DNA of 64,000 bases from Pelagibacteraceae bacterium AG-422-D23 (GTDB lineage: Bacteria; Pseudomonadota; Alphaproteobacteria; Pelagibacterales; Pelagibacteraceae): assembly GCA_003213615.1 (NCBI GenBank), contig QCMQ01000004.1, forward strand, positions 25,565 to 89,564. The letters run 5' to 3'. Each line of letters begins with the position of its first letter. Position 1 is the stretch's first letter. Shown here in pieces: positions 33,452-42,196 of this stretch. The position numbers were made by a program, and so were the translations under genes. Under the pieces are notes generated by a model that searched no databases, was not told where the DNA came from, and worked only from the letters and a program-made list of their open reading frames with translations.

Positions 33452-34735
33452 TTATTTTCTCCTTATTCGTTTTACTACAGATTGAGCGTGTCCAACCAAC
33501 CCTTCGTAATTTGCAAGTGTTATAACTGATGGTCCAAGACTTTCAATACCCTTTTTTGATAAGTTTATGTATGAAATCCTTTTATAAAATTCATTTACAC
33601 TTATACCGCTTGAGTATTTTGCAGAACCATTAGTTGGCAACACATGGTTTGATCCAACATTATAATCAGTCATTGCCATCACTGCATATTTTCCTAAACA
33701 TATTGATCCTGAATTTTTTATTTTTGGAACTAACGATTTATAATTTTTAATATTTAATTCTAAATGTTCTGGTGCAATTTTATTTACAACACTTGTTATT
33801 TTAGCGTCTGAAGAAATATACATAAGAATTCCATTATTAATTAAACTTCTTCTTGCAACAGAAGCTCTTGGAATTTCATTTAATTGTTTAGTAATTTCAA
33901 TTTTTACTTTATCTAGCAAATTTTTATCTTTTGAAATCAAAATACATTGTGCAAGAATATCATGTTCAGCTTGTCCAATTAAATCACTTGCAACCCACTC
34001 AGGATTTGAGAATTTGTCACAAACGACAGTCACTTCTGAAGGACCTGCGGTCATACCTTCAATTCCAACAACACCAAAAACTTCTTTTTTTGCAGCCGCA
34101 ACATAGGCGTTTCCTGGACCAACTATTTTATGAACTTTTTTAATTTTTTTAGTCCCATAGGATACTGCTGCAATAGCAGAAGGGCCCCCGATAGAATAAA
34201 TTTCTTTTATTTTGCATTTTTTTGCAGCGTATAATACGGCTGGATTTTGTTTTCCTTTATAGCCTGGATTAATCATAACTATTCTCTTAACGCCTGCAAC
34301 AATTGCTGGAATAGCGTTCATCAACACACTTGATGGGTATGAAGCAGTAGAGCCAGGAACATAAATTGCAACAGACTCTAAAGGCACATATTTATATTCA
34401 AGTTTGTTTTTTAATTTATCTGTATAAGAAATATTTTTAAATTTTTGAAGTGAATGAAATTTATAAATTCTACTATAAGCCGTATCGATTGCTTTCTTTA
34501 CTTTTTTATCAAGTGAATTTATAGATTTTTTTATTTGTTTTGTGCTTGGAATGATTATTTTATTTTGATTGAATCTTTTCTCGTATTTTAATAATGCTTT
34601 ATCTCCATTTTTTTTAACATCTTTAATTATATTTGTTACAGAAACTGAGTCTGATTGAATTTTTTTTTCTCTCTGTATAAGCAAATTCTCTAATAATTTA
34701 TCAAAATTTTTACTTTTACTATTTAATATCTTCAT
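33452..34735 (-). CDS. hisD: Histidinol dehydrogenase
   Basis: Last two steps of histidine synthesis (histidinol to histidine, NAD-dependent, zinc enzyme). The 427-residue protein has [23 protein letters not shown]-type start of the catalytic domain (within ~120-145), [35 protein letters not shown] and the zinc-ligand region APEHLELN. All the His/Asp/Glu ligands I can place are present. It lies between a DUF2948 gene (2 bp) and infA (2 bp), a common alphaproteobacterial arrangement. Confidence 0.95.
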   Translation of the reverse strand: MKILNSKSKNFDKLLENLLIQREKKIQSDSVSVTNIIKDVKKNGDKALLKYEKRFNQNKIIIPSTKQIKKSINSLDKKVKKAIDTAYSRIYKFHSLQKFKNISYTDKLKNKLEYKYVPLESVAIYVPGSTASYPSSVLMNAIPAIVAGVKRIVMINPGYKGKQNPAVLYAAKKCKIKEIYSIGGPSAIAAVSYGTKKIKKVHKIVGPGNAYVAAAKKEVFGVVGIEGMTAGPSEVTVVCDKFSNPEWVASDLIGQAEHDILAQCILISKDKNLLDKVKIEITKQLNEIPRASVARRSLINNGILMYISSDAKITSVVNKIAPEHLELNIKNYKSLVPKIKNSGSICLGKYAVMAMTDYNVGSNHVLPTNGSAKYSSGISVNEFYKRISYINLSKKGIESLGPSVITLANYEGLVGHAQSVVKRIRRK

Positions 34736-34737
34736 AA

Positions 34738-35130
34738 CTATTTAATTTCACTTTGATCCTCTAATCTTGCTTCAATAGTTTCTGTAGTTAAAGCAATATG
34801 AGCATTGTTATTAAAAATAAGATTTATTTCACAAACATCATTATTTTTCAAATAATCTATACCTATTAGTTCTAAAACTGTTTCTTGATTTGATTGATCA
34901 ATGTTTTTTGATCTTACTTTATCAACAAAATCAAACCTACAAATGCTATTGATTTTTTTATCTTCCTGTTCACTTTCAACCTTGGTTCTTTCAATTGATA
35001 ATAAAAAAACCTTATTGGATGCGAGATATTTTATATCCGCAATTTTAACCTTAGCCCCTGAACTACAAGCTGAAATCATTTGTAAACCTTCTTGGTCGCT
35101 TGCTATTATTTTTGCTAAATATTTATTCAC
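34738..35130 (-). CDS. DUF2948 family protein
   Basis: A 130-residue alphaproteobacterial protein of unknown function, normally found between murA and hisD, exactly as here. It appears soluble and mixed alpha/beta, with DQEGLQMISACSSGAKVKI (~13-31), FLLSIERTK (~47-55) and CRFDFVDKVRSKNID (~68-82). No catalytic motif is evident. It starts on the last base of murA and ends 2 bp before hisD. I base the family name on sequence pattern and neighbours. Confidence 0.8.
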   Translation of the reverse strand: MNKYLAKIIASDQEGLQMISACSSGAKVKIADIKYLASNKVFLLSIERTKVESEQEDKKINSICRFDFVDKVRSKNIDQSNQETVLELIGIDYLKNNDVCEINLIFNNNAHIALTTETIEARLEDQSEIK

Positions 35131-36389
35131 TATTTTAATCTTTTAATTTTAACACCTATTTTTTTTAATTTATTTTCTATTTTTTCATAACCTCTATCTA
35201 AGTGGTAAATTCTGTTAATATATGATTTACCAGTAGAAACTACAGCCGCTAGAACCAAAGCAACAGAAGCTCTTAAATCACTAGACATTAATTCAGCACC
35301 AATGAATTTAGTATTTCCTTCTATTGTAGCAGTATTATTTTTAATATTTATTTTAGCTCCAAGTCTTTGCAATTCTGCAACATGCATAAATCTATTTTCA
35401 AAAATACTTTCAGTTATTGAACTTTTACCAACTGCTTTGCACATCAAAACCATCAATTGTGCTTGAAGGTCTGTAGGAATGCCTGGAAACTCTTTAGTTT
35501 TAATACTTTTTATTGATTTTATTTTTTCAGGTCCTTTAATTAAGATTTTATTTTCACTAGTTTTAATTTTAGCACCAACTTTTTTTAGTAATTTTATTTC
35601 TGTATTAATAATTTTAGGATTTAAATTATTTATTTGTAAATTGCCATTTGCAAGTGTTGCAGCTACACAAAATGTGCCTGCTTCTATTCTGTCAGCCATT
35701 ACAGAATATTCAGTTTCATTTAAAGAATTTACACCTATGATTTTACAAACTCTTCCTTTCCATTTTATTTTCGCTCCTGCTTTATTTAAAAAATTTGTAA
35801 GATCTTTAATCTCAGGTTCTATTGCACAATTTTTTAAAACAGTTTTTCCTTTTGCTAAACATGCTGCTATTATAGAATTTTCAGTTGCCCCAACACTTAT
35901 CTTTGGAAAATTTATAGTTGTTCCGATAAGTTTTCCTTTTGATTTAGCAAGAATATATCCATCTTTTAATTCATATTTCATACAAAGTTTTTTTAATGCA
36001 GTTAGATGATAATTAACTGGTCTAGCGCCAATTAAACATCCGCCGGGTAAAGAGATTTTAGATTTATGGTATTTTGAAATAAGTGGACCTAAAACTAAAA
36101 TAGAACCACGCATTGTTTTGACTAAAGAATAACTAGCAAAAGTTTTCATATTTTTTTTATTTATAATTTTTGCTGTTTTTTTATCTTTTGATAAAATTAT
36201 TTTAGAACCAAGAGACTTTAATAAATTTAACATTGTATTAATGTCTCTAACTCTTGGTAAATTTTTGATAACTACAGGTTTATCAAATAATAATGTTGCA
36301 GCTAATATTGGTAGTGACGCATTCTTCGAACCTGAAATTGAAACATTACCCTTGATTTTACAAGGGCCGTTGATCAGAAATTTATCCAT
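35130..36389 (-). CDS. murA: UDP-N-acetylglucosamine 1-carboxyvinyltransferase
   Basis: First committed step of peptidoglycan synthesis, using PEP. The 419-residue protein has the UDP-GlcNAc site GSKNASLPILAATLL (~20-34), the catalytic Cys loop GGCLIGARPVNYHL (~114-127), DRIEAGTFCVAATLANG (~230-246), the IPTDLQAQLMVLM region and SDLRASVALVLAA. The reactive Cys is present, which implies sensitivity to fosfomycin-type inhibitors. It starts 3 bp after dcd ends. Confidence 0.96.
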   Translation of the reverse strand: MDKFLINGPCKIKGNVSISGSKNASLPILAATLLFDKPVVIKNLPRVRDINTMLNLLKSLGSKIILSKDKKTAKIINKKNMKTFASYSLVKTMRGSILVLGPLISKYHKSKISLPGGCLIGARPVNYHLTALKKLCMKYELKDGYILAKSKGKLIGTTINFPKISVGATENSIIAACLAKGKTVLKNCAIEPEIKDLTNFLNKAGAKIKWKGRVCKIIGVNSLNETEYSVMADRIEAGTFCVAATLANGNLQINNLNPKIINTEIKLLKKVGAKIKTSENKILIKGPEKIKSIKSIKTKEFPGIPTDLQAQLMVLMCKAVGKSSITESIFENRFMHVAELQRLGAKINIKNNTATIEGNTKFIGAELMSSDLRASVALVLAAVVSTGKSYINRIYHLDRGYEKIENKLKKIGVKIKRLK

Positions 36390-36392
36390 AAA

Positions 36393-36953
36393 TTACTTTT
36401 TAATCTTAGCAACTTGAATTGTGGTTTGACCCTGATATTTACCGTTCTTTGATTTATAAGTTGTTTCTGGCTGAGTATCTGATTTAAAAAATAAAAATTG
36501 TGCTATTCCCTCGTTTGAATAAATTTTTGCAGGATTAGGTGTTGTATTACTTAGCTCAATTACAATATTGCCCTCAAATTCATTTTCAATTGGTGTAACA
36601 TTACAAATAATTCCTATTCTTGCATAAGTACTTTTTCCAACACAAATACATAAAACATCTTTTGGTATTCTAAAATATTCTACTGTTTTAGCTAAAACGA
36701 ATGAATTTGGTGGGATAATACAGTGTGGTCCTTTTCGTTCTATAAAGTTATCATCAGAAAAATTCTTTGGATCAACCAAAGAACTATTTACATTAGTAAA
36801 TATTCTATACTCATCAGAGATTCTTACATCGTATCCCATACTACTTAATCCATAAGAAATTTTTCCTTCAGAAACTTGATGATCCAAAAATGGCTCTATC
36901 ATATTGTGCTCCTTGCACATTTTTTTAATCCAAGAATCAGGTTGAATTGACAT
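36393..36953 (-). CDS. dcd: dCTP deaminase
   Basis: Deaminates dCTP to dUTP, the source of dUMP for thymidylate. The 186-residue protein has the trimeric dUTPase-like fold: SSMGYDVRI (~37-45), [18 protein letters not shown] (~76-93), [19 protein letters not shown] and the terminal QTTIQ region. The start overlaps the stop of the preceding 33-residue gene (TAATG), giving coupling. Confidence 0.94.
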   Translation of the reverse strand: MSIQPDSWIKKMCKEHNMIEPFLDHQVSEGKISYGLSSMGYDVRISDEYRIFTNVNSSLVDPKNFSDDNFIERKGPHCIIPPNSFVLAKTVEYFRIPKDVLCICVGKSTYARIGIICNVTPIENEFEGNIVIELSNTTPNPAKIYSNEGIAQFLFFKSDTQPETTYKSKNGKYQGQTTIQVAKIKK

Positions 36954-37054
36954 TATTTATTTTTCTTTTTATTTTTTTTTTGGAAAATTTTTCTTTTCTT
37001 CAAATTTTTTCTAAGCGCCAAGCTTAAACGCTCATTTTTTTCTTTTGAACTCAT
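36953..37054 (-). CDS. Very small basic protein (33 residues)
   Basis: Short frame starting [20 protein letters not shown] and ending in a Lys/Asn run. Evidence that it is real: the start overlaps the preceding 66-residue gene by 4 bp (ATGA), the stop overlaps the dcd start by 1 base (TAATG), and the [14 protein letters not shown] pattern resembles small basic proteins I associate with alphaproteobacteria. Function unknown. The overlap on both sides suggests a true operon member. Confidence 0.6.
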   Translation of the reverse strand: MSSKEKNERLSLALRKNLKKRKIFQKKNKKKNK

Positions 37055-37251
37055 TCTTTGTTTGGGTTAGTCAGAAAATCTAAAGAAATTGGTTTATTGG
37101 GATCTATTGTAGGTGTTTTTTCCTCTTCTTTTTTTGGGCCTTCTTTAGCTAAACGTTTAGCTTTTTTTTCAGCAAGCTTTTTCTCTCTTTTAGCTTGCTT
37201 TTCCATAAGCTTATTACCTTTAGTTGATTTGTAATCGTAATGAATTCCCAT
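37051..37251 (-). CDS. Small charged protein of unknown function (66 residues)
   Basis: Lys/Glu-rich protein with MGIHYDYKSTKGNKL at the start, a helical, strongly charged middle (~16-48) and a Pro-containing tail ending [11 protein letters not shown]. An AGGA stands 8 bases before the ATG, a better ribosome-binding site than most here, supporting this start. It heads the transcript that runs through the 33-residue gene, dcd, murA, DUF2948, hisD and infA to tRNA-Phe. No motif points to a function. Confidence 0.7.
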   Translation of the reverse strand: MGIHYDYKSTKGNKLMEKQAKREKKLAEKKAKRLAKEGPKKEEEKTPTIDPNKPISLDFLTNPNKE

Positions 37252-37351
37252 AACATTTTCCTAAAATAGATATAAATCATATTCATCAAAAAATTAAGGC
37301 AATAATTTGAAAAAAATGCTTTATTATCAATAAAATACAATTTGCCTCTAA

Positions 37352-37425
37352 GCTCCTGTAGTTAAATGGTATAACAAGTCATTGGTAATGACTAGTTCCC
37401 TGGTCAGTACAGGGTGGGAGCACCA
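37352..37425 (+). tRNA. tRNA-Thr (GGT), unusual T-loop
   Basis: Cloverleaf: acceptor GCTCCTG/TGGGAGC, D-stem GTTA/TAAC, anticodon stem AGTCA/TGACT with loop TTGGTAA (anticodon GGT), T-stem CCCTG/CAGGG, A73, encoded CCA. The T-loop is GTCAGTA: positions 54 and 58, which normally form the T54-A58 reverse-Hoogsteen pair, are both G. A TACAAT 10 bases upstream (37336-37341) may be its -10. It ends one base before the stop of the convergent TVP38-type gene. Confidence 0.88.
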
Positions 37426-38148
37426 CTAATTTCTATAAAAAAAATTTCTCAAAAATATCGTAATCAGAATTAAAATAAAGAAAGCTATAATAGGAAGATA
37501 TATATCAGGTGAAAATATTATATCAGTTATTCCTGGTACTTCAGCATTTTGATCTATAATTTTTTCTAATCCATTCCCAATAGAAACTGCCAAAAAAATT
37601 TGAGGGATTATTCCAATCAATGTAGCAAAGAAAAAATTTATAACCTTAACATTAAATAGGGTTGGTAAGAGACAGCTCAGCTGCCAAGGTATACCACCTA
37701 TAAAACGGTAAATTAATAAATAAATAAATTCGGATTGTTTAAATTTTATTTCCAAGTTTTGAAACTTATTTAAAAACTTTTCTCTAATAAGCTGTTTTAA
37801 AAAATAGTTTCCAAAAATATACAAAAAAGTAGCACCAATACTCAAGCCTAAAACAACAACAAGTGTACCTATCCATTTTCCAAATATAAAACCACCCATT
37901 AAAGCAACTGGAGATCCAAATCCTAAAAAAGGGAAAACCCAAAGAATAGTTAATGCTAAAAAAATAATAGAAATTAAAAATAAGTTAGATTTTTTAAGTT
38001 CAAAAAAATAAGATTGGTTATCTCTTAGAAAATCATAAGATGTAATTTCTGAGAGACTAAATTTTGAAAAAAAGAAATACAAAAATAAGCAAACAATTAA
38101 TAAATAAGACAATCCAATAAATAATTTAATTTTTTTTGTATTTTCCAT
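37426..38148 (-). CDS. TVP38/TMEM64 family membrane protein
   Basis: A 240-residue integral membrane protein of the DedA/VTT superfamily. There is an N-terminal helix (~9-27), another at ~55-75, the conserved core FGSPVALMGGFIFGKWIGTL (~77-96) with GLSIGATFLYIFGNYF following, YRFIGGIPWQL (~146-156) and a C-terminal helix (~212-233). Members are linked to lipid scrambling and membrane homeostasis; the substrate here is unknown. It is a single gene, divergent from rpmH. Confidence 0.85.
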   Translation of the reverse strand: MENTKKIKLFIGLSYLLIVCLFLYFFFSKFSLSEITSYDFLRDNQSYFFELKKSNLFLISIIFLALTILWVFPFLGFGSPVALMGGFIFGKWIGTLVVVLGLSIGATFLYIFGNYFLKQLIREKFLNKFQNLEIKFKQSEFIYLLIYRFIGGIPWQLSCLLPTLFNVKVINFFFATLIGIIPQIFLAVSIGNGLEKIIDQNAEVPGITDIIFSPDIYLPIIAFFILILITIFLRNFFYRN

Positions 38149-38244
38149 GATTCTTCTTATTTTAATGCTTAATCTTCTATTTGCTATTTTAATTATTACT
38201 AATATAAAGGTGCAAAATTATAAAAAACTATATCAAATCTAATT

Positions 38245-38385
38245 ATGAAAAGAACTTATCAACCCTCAAATAAAAAAAGAGCTCGAAAACACGGCTTTCG
38301 TTCAAAAATGAAAACTAAAGGTGGTAAAAAGCTTTTGGCTAGAAGAAGAGCAAGAGGAAGAAAATCACTAACTGTTTCTGTATAG
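38245..38385 (+). CDS. rpmH: 50S ribosomal protein L34
   Basis: A 46-residue basic ribosomal protein beginning [20 protein letters not shown] and ending [13 protein letters not shown], which is unmistakable L34. It heads the conserved rpmH-rnpA-yidD-yidC block, with rnpA beginning 4 bp later. Its two extra C-terminal residues compared with the usual 44 are unremarkable. No clear Shine-Dalgarno precedes the ATG. Confidence 0.97.
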   Translation: MKRTYQPSNKKRARKHGFRSKMKTKGGKKLLARRRARGRKSLTVSV

Positions 38386-38389
38386 AATA

Positions 38390-38731
38390 ATGAAAAGCAA
38401 AATACTTGCTCTTTCAAAAAACGAAGAATTTAAAAATTTACTTAAACAAAAAAAGATTACCAATAAATACGTAAGTATTTTTTTTGGAAAATTATTAAAT
38501 AAAGATAAAAAAAGACTAAATATCAGTTTTGTGACTAAAAAAAAAATTGGTAATGCAGTAAAGAGAAATAAAATTAAAAGAAGATTAAGAAACATTATGA
38601 ATGAAGCTGTTAAAAAAGTAGAGATAAACTTTGATTATTCATTTCTTGTTATAGCTAAGTCTTCTATGCTAAATAATGAATACAAAATTATAAAAGAAAC
38701 TCTTTTTCAGGATTTTGCAAAAATAAAATAA
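38390..38731 (+). CDS. rnpA: Ribonuclease P protein component
   Basis: Basic protein (113 residues) that, with the RNase P RNA, removes tRNA 5' leaders. The family signature [18 protein letters not shown] (~51-68) is present, with [17 protein letters not shown] at the start. It is encoded 4 bp after rpmH and overlaps yidD by one base. The RNA subunit gene is not in this window. Confidence 0.95.
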   Translation: MKSKILALSKNEEFKNLLKQKKITNKYVSIFFGKLLNKDKKRLNISFVTKKKIGNAVKRNKIKRRLRNIMNEAVKKVEINFDYSFLVIAKSSMLNNEYKIIKETLFQDFAKIK

Positions 38732-38982
38732 TGAATATATTTACTTTAATTTTAATTAAATTTATCAAAGGCTATAAATATTTGATTAGTCCATTATTGG
38801 GTCATTCTTGTAGATATTTGCCAACATGTTCTGAATACAGCATAGATGCTTTAAAAGAGTACGGTTTTTTTAAAGGTTTATTAATTAGTATAAAAAGAAT
38901 TTTATCCTGCCATCCAATAAAATTTTTAGGGGGTGGCGAAGGGTTTGATCCAGTTAAAAAAGAAATAAAGGACAATAAATAA
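38731..38982 (+). CDS. yidD: Membrane protein insertion efficiency factor YidD
   Basis: An 83-residue amphipathic protein that helps YidC-dependent membrane insertion. Diagnostic pattern: [20 protein letters not shown] (~16-35), then [14 protein letters not shown] and [19 protein letters not shown]. It overlaps rnpA and yidC by one base each (both TAATG), so the block is strictly coupled. Confidence 0.95.
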   Translation: MNIFTLILIKFIKGYKYLISPLLGHSCRYLPTCSEYSIDALKEYGFFKGLLISIKRILSCHPIKFLGGGEGFDPVKKEIKDNK

Positions 38983-40661
38983 TGGAAACTAGAAATATAA
39001 TTGCTGCCATAAGTTTATCAGCTGCTGTAATTATATTATACTCGCTATTTTTTGCACCACCTCCTGTAACGAAAGAAAATTTAGCTGAAAAAACTAAGAC
39101 TGAACAGAATTCAGACGCACCTAGTCTTGATCAAAAAGAGAATGTAACTGAAATTTCACGAGAAGAAGCTTTACAACAAAGTGAAAGAATTCAATTTGAG
39201 AACCAAAGTATTGTTGGATCTATTTCATTAAAGGGGGCCGCAATAGACGATCTAACTTTCAAAGAATATAATGTTAGTTTGGAAAGCGATGAAAAAGTAA
39301 AATTTCTTGCACCACGAAGCTCTAAAGAAGGGTATATAATAGAAAGTGGTTTTATAACTACTGATAAAAATATAGATATTCCAAATGCAGATTCTATTTG
39401 GTCAGTTACTGGAAATAATAAATTAACTGATCAATCTCCTATAAAACTAAGTTGGACTAATAATCAAGGCATCACTTATGAAAAAGAAATTGCATTAGAT
39501 GATAAGTTTTTATTCACAATAAAACAAAGAATTATAAATTCTACTGATAAAAACTATGACTTCTATTCTTATGGACAAATTATAAGAAATCAAATCCCTG
39601 ATGGTTTAACCGATTTTTATATTCTTCATGAAGGCCCTATCGCTACATTAGATGAAGAATTAATTGAGGAAGATTATGACGATATTGAAGAGAAAAAATT
39701 TTCAAGAATTGCTCAAAAAGGATGGTTAGGTCTAGGAGATAAATATTACATATCAACTCTAATTCCCCCAAGAGAAAAAGAATTTAAAACTACGATGGAT
39801 TACAAAAACAAGTACAGAATAAACTTTGTTACAACAGAACCATTGGAGTTAAATGGAAACTCCTCTATAGAAGAAAAATTGCAAGTAATAGTAGCTGCAA
39901 AAAGAGTTGATGTAATTGATGGGTACGCAGAATCATTAAAAATTGATAAATTTGATCTTACGATTGATTGGGGATTCTTATACTTTTTAACACGTCCTTT
40001 GTTCACTGCTTTAGAATATTTCTTTAAAATATTTGGTAATTATGGATTGGCAATTATTGCTGTTACTGTTTGTATTCGTGTAGCATTTTTTCCACTTGCT
40101 AATTTTTCATTCAGAAGCATGGCTAAAATGAAAGCTCTTCAGCCTGAGATGGCAAGACTTAAGGAAGTACACAAAGATGACAAGATGAAATTGCAACAAG
40201 CAATGATGGCTCTTTACAAGAAGGAAAAAGTAAATCCCATGTCTGGATGTTTGCCAATTCTAATTCAAATACCTGTATTTTTTGCTTTGTATAAAGTTTT
40301 ATTTGTTACGATAGAAATGCGTCATATGCCTTTTTATGGTTGGATCCAAGATTTAAGTGCTAAGGATCCTACTTCTATATTTAATTTATTTGGATTGATT
40401 CCATATGACGTACCTTCTTTTCTTGTAATAGGAGCATGGCCAGTTGCTATGGGGGTATCAATGTGGATACAACAAAAGTTAAATCCAGCTCCAACAGACC
40501 CAATGCAAGCAAAAATATTTATGTTCTTCCCTTTATTTTTAACAGTAATTCTTGCACCATTCCCAAGTGGGCTAGTAATTTATTGGACAGTTAATAACAT
40601 TTTAACAATGGCTCAGCAGGTTGTAATAATGAAACGTACAACAGTTAAAACTGTAACCTAA
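38982..40661 (+). CDS. yidC: Membrane protein insertase YidC
   Basis: Inserts and folds inner-membrane proteins, alone or with SecYEG. The 559-residue protein has an N-terminal helix (~5-24), a large periplasmic beta domain (~60-330) and the conserved five-helix core from ~350 (LFTALEYFFKIFGNYGLAIIA within ~343-365, NPMSGCLPILIQIPVFFALY, FPLFLTVILAPFPSGLVIYW). The cytoplasmic hairpin LQPEMARLKEVHKDDKMKLQ is clear. The GTPase gene engB, often next in alphaproteobacteria, is absent; argB follows by 14 bp. Confidence 0.96.
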   Translation: METRNIIAAISLSAAVIILYSLFFAPPPVTKENLAEKTKTEQNSDAPSLDQKENVTEISREEALQQSERIQFENQSIVGSISLKGAAIDDLTFKEYNVSLESDEKVKFLAPRSSKEGYIIESGFITTDKNIDIPNADSIWSVTGNNKLTDQSPIKLSWTNNQGITYEKEIALDDKFLFTIKQRIINSTDKNYDFYSYGQIIRNQIPDGLTDFYILHEGPIATLDEELIEEDYDDIEEKKFSRIAQKGWLGLGDKYYISTLIPPREKEFKTTMDYKNKYRINFVTTEPLELNGNSSIEEKLQVIVAAKRVDVIDGYAESLKIDKFDLTIDWGFLYFLTRPLFTALEYFFKIFGNYGLAIIAVTVCIRVAFFPLANFSFRSMAKMKALQPEMARLKEVHKDDKMKLQQAMMALYKKEKVNPMSGCLPILIQIPVFFALYKVLFVTIEMRHMPFYGWIQDLSAKDPTSIFNLFGLIPYDVPSFLVIGAWPVAMGVSMWIQQKLNPAPTDPMQAKIFMFFPLFLTVILAPFPSGLVIYWTVNNILTMAQQVVIMKRTTVKTVT

Positions 40662-40675
40662 TTAAAAAATAATAA

Positions 40676-41524
40676 ATGGAACTTGAAAAGATATTACCCA
40701 AAGATGGGCCACCAATTAATGAAGTAACTAAGTATATTGAAAAATACAAAAATGATTTAATAGTAATTAAATACGGTGGAAACGTTTTAATTGATAGAAA
40801 CGTATTTAATAATTTTATAACTGATCTTAGTGTTTTAAATAAATTAGGCCTTGCAACTGTGGTAATTCATGGTGGTGGACCTAGAATTAAAAGAGAGCTA
40901 GAAAAATCAAATATTAAATCAAAATTTATAAGAGGATTAAGAGTAACTGATAAACATATAATTGATATTGTTGAGTCTGTTTTGATTGATTTTAATGATG
41001 ACATTGTTAATTCCTTAAAAGACAAAGAAACAGAAGCAATCTCTATTCACACAAAAAATAATAATATTATAAAAACTATACCAGAAGCAGAAGAACTAGG
41101 ATTTGTAGGAATACCAAATGAGATTAATAATGAACAAATATTAAATATAATTAGTCAAAATAAAATTCCTATAATTTCTCCATTAGGATTAGGTGAAGAA
41201 AACCAAACATATAATATTAATGGAGACACAGCAGCAATGGCCATAGCAAAATCTTTAAAATCTAGAAGACTTTTGTTGATGACGAATGTGGATGGTGTTC
41301 TAGATAAAAATAAAAAATTAATAGAAGAAATTTCTTCATCTGAGATTATGGAAATGATCAAAGATGAAACTATTACAGAAGGTATGATACCTAAAATAAA
41401 TGCTTGCTTAGACGCAGTGAACAATGGTGTTACAGCAGTTGGTATAATTAACGGTACAAAACCACATTCATGTTTATGGGAAATATTCTCTGACAAGGGC
41501 TCTGGGACCCTAATAAGACAATGA
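40676..41524 (+). CDS. argB: Acetylglutamate kinase
   Basis: Second arginine step, phosphorylating N-acetylglutamate. The 282-residue amino-acid-kinase fold has IKYGGNVLID (~32-41), TVVIHGGGPRIKREL (~61-75), RGLRVTD (~85-91), NINGDTAAMAIAKSL and LLLMTNVDGVLDKN. The N-terminal ~25-residue helix is typical of the hexameric, arginine-inhibited type. It overlaps the next gene by 4 bp (ATGA). Partner genes argD and argF are 30 kb away. Confidence 0.95.
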   Translation: MELEKILPKDGPPINEVTKYIEKYKNDLIVIKYGGNVLIDRNVFNNFITDLSVLNKLGLATVVIHGGGPRIKRELEKSNIKSKFIRGLRVTDKHIIDIVESVLIDFNDDIVNSLKDKETEAISIHTKNNNIIKTIPEAEELGFVGIPNEINNEQILNIISQNKIPIISPLGLGEENQTYNINGDTAAMAIAKSLKSRRLLLMTNVDGVLDKNKKLIEEISSSEIMEMIKDETITEGMIPKINACLDAVNNGVTAVGIINGTKPHSCLWEIFSDKGSGTLIRQ

Positions 41525-42192
41525 AAGAATTAAAAAATATTAAGAACATTTTGTTTGATTGTGACGGTGTGCTGTATGCTGATCTTGAAGGAGTATTTGG
41601 ACAGGTCAGTAAAAAAATGACCCAATATATTTCAAATAAATTGAATGTAGATTTAAAAAAAGCAAAAGAATTGCAAACAAATTATTTTCATAAATATAAC
41701 ACTAGCCTTAATGGTTTAATGATCCATCATGATATACCTCCAAAAGAATTTTTAGACTACGTACATGATATTAATTTAGATTTTTTAGAAAAAGATACTG
41801 TTTTGAGGAATGAGCTAGAAAATACTAATCTAAACAAATTTGTGTTTACAAATGGTAGCAAAGAACATGTTAAGAATATTACTACTCACTTAGGAATTGA
41901 TGATCAATTTGATGGTGTTTTTGATATTGTCGATGCTGAATACAGTCCAAAACCTACGGCAAAAGCATTTGACCTTATGGTCAAAAAATTTCAAATCGAT
42001 CCAACCGAGACACTTTATATCGAAGATATCGCAAAAAACTTATCTATTGGAAAAGAAAGAGGAGCAAAAACAGTTTGGTTAATCAATGATGAATACTGGG
42101 GTAAAAAAGAGTCTGATGAAGAGTATATTGATTACAAAATAGAAAATCTTTCTTTATTTTTAAAAGAAATAAGGTTATTAAAAAACTCATAA
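41521..42192 (+). CDS. HAD-family hydrolase (pyrimidine 5'-nucleotidase type)
   Basis: Haloacid dehalogenase-like phosphatase of 223 residues. Motif I FDCDGVLYADLEG (~13-25) has the nucleophile and acid Asp, motif II is FVFTNGSKEH (~105-114), motif III Lys lies in YSPKPTAKAF and motif IV in YIEDIAKNL. The helical cap places it with SDT1/PPA1-like pyrimidine 5'-nucleotidases that are common next to arg/dap genes in alphaproteobacteria. The true substrate cannot be told from sequence. Confidence 0.8.
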   Translation: MKELKNIKNILFDCDGVLYADLEGVFGQVSKKMTQYISNKLNVDLKKAKELQTNYFHKYNTSLNGLMIHHDIPPKEFLDYVHDINLDFLEKDTVLRNELENTNLNKFVFTNGSKEHVKNITTHLGIDDQFDGVFDIVDAEYSPKPTAKAFDLMVKKFQIDPTETLYIEDIAKNLSIGKERGAKTVWLINDEYWGKKESDEEYIDYKIENLSLFLKEIRLLKNS

Positions 42193-42196
42193 AATT

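Noticed and set aside
35479-36009. A 176-codon open frame on the plus strand inside murA
   Set aside because: Antisense to a well-conserved enzyme, no ribosome-binding site, and its composition is what reverse-complement reading of murA would give.
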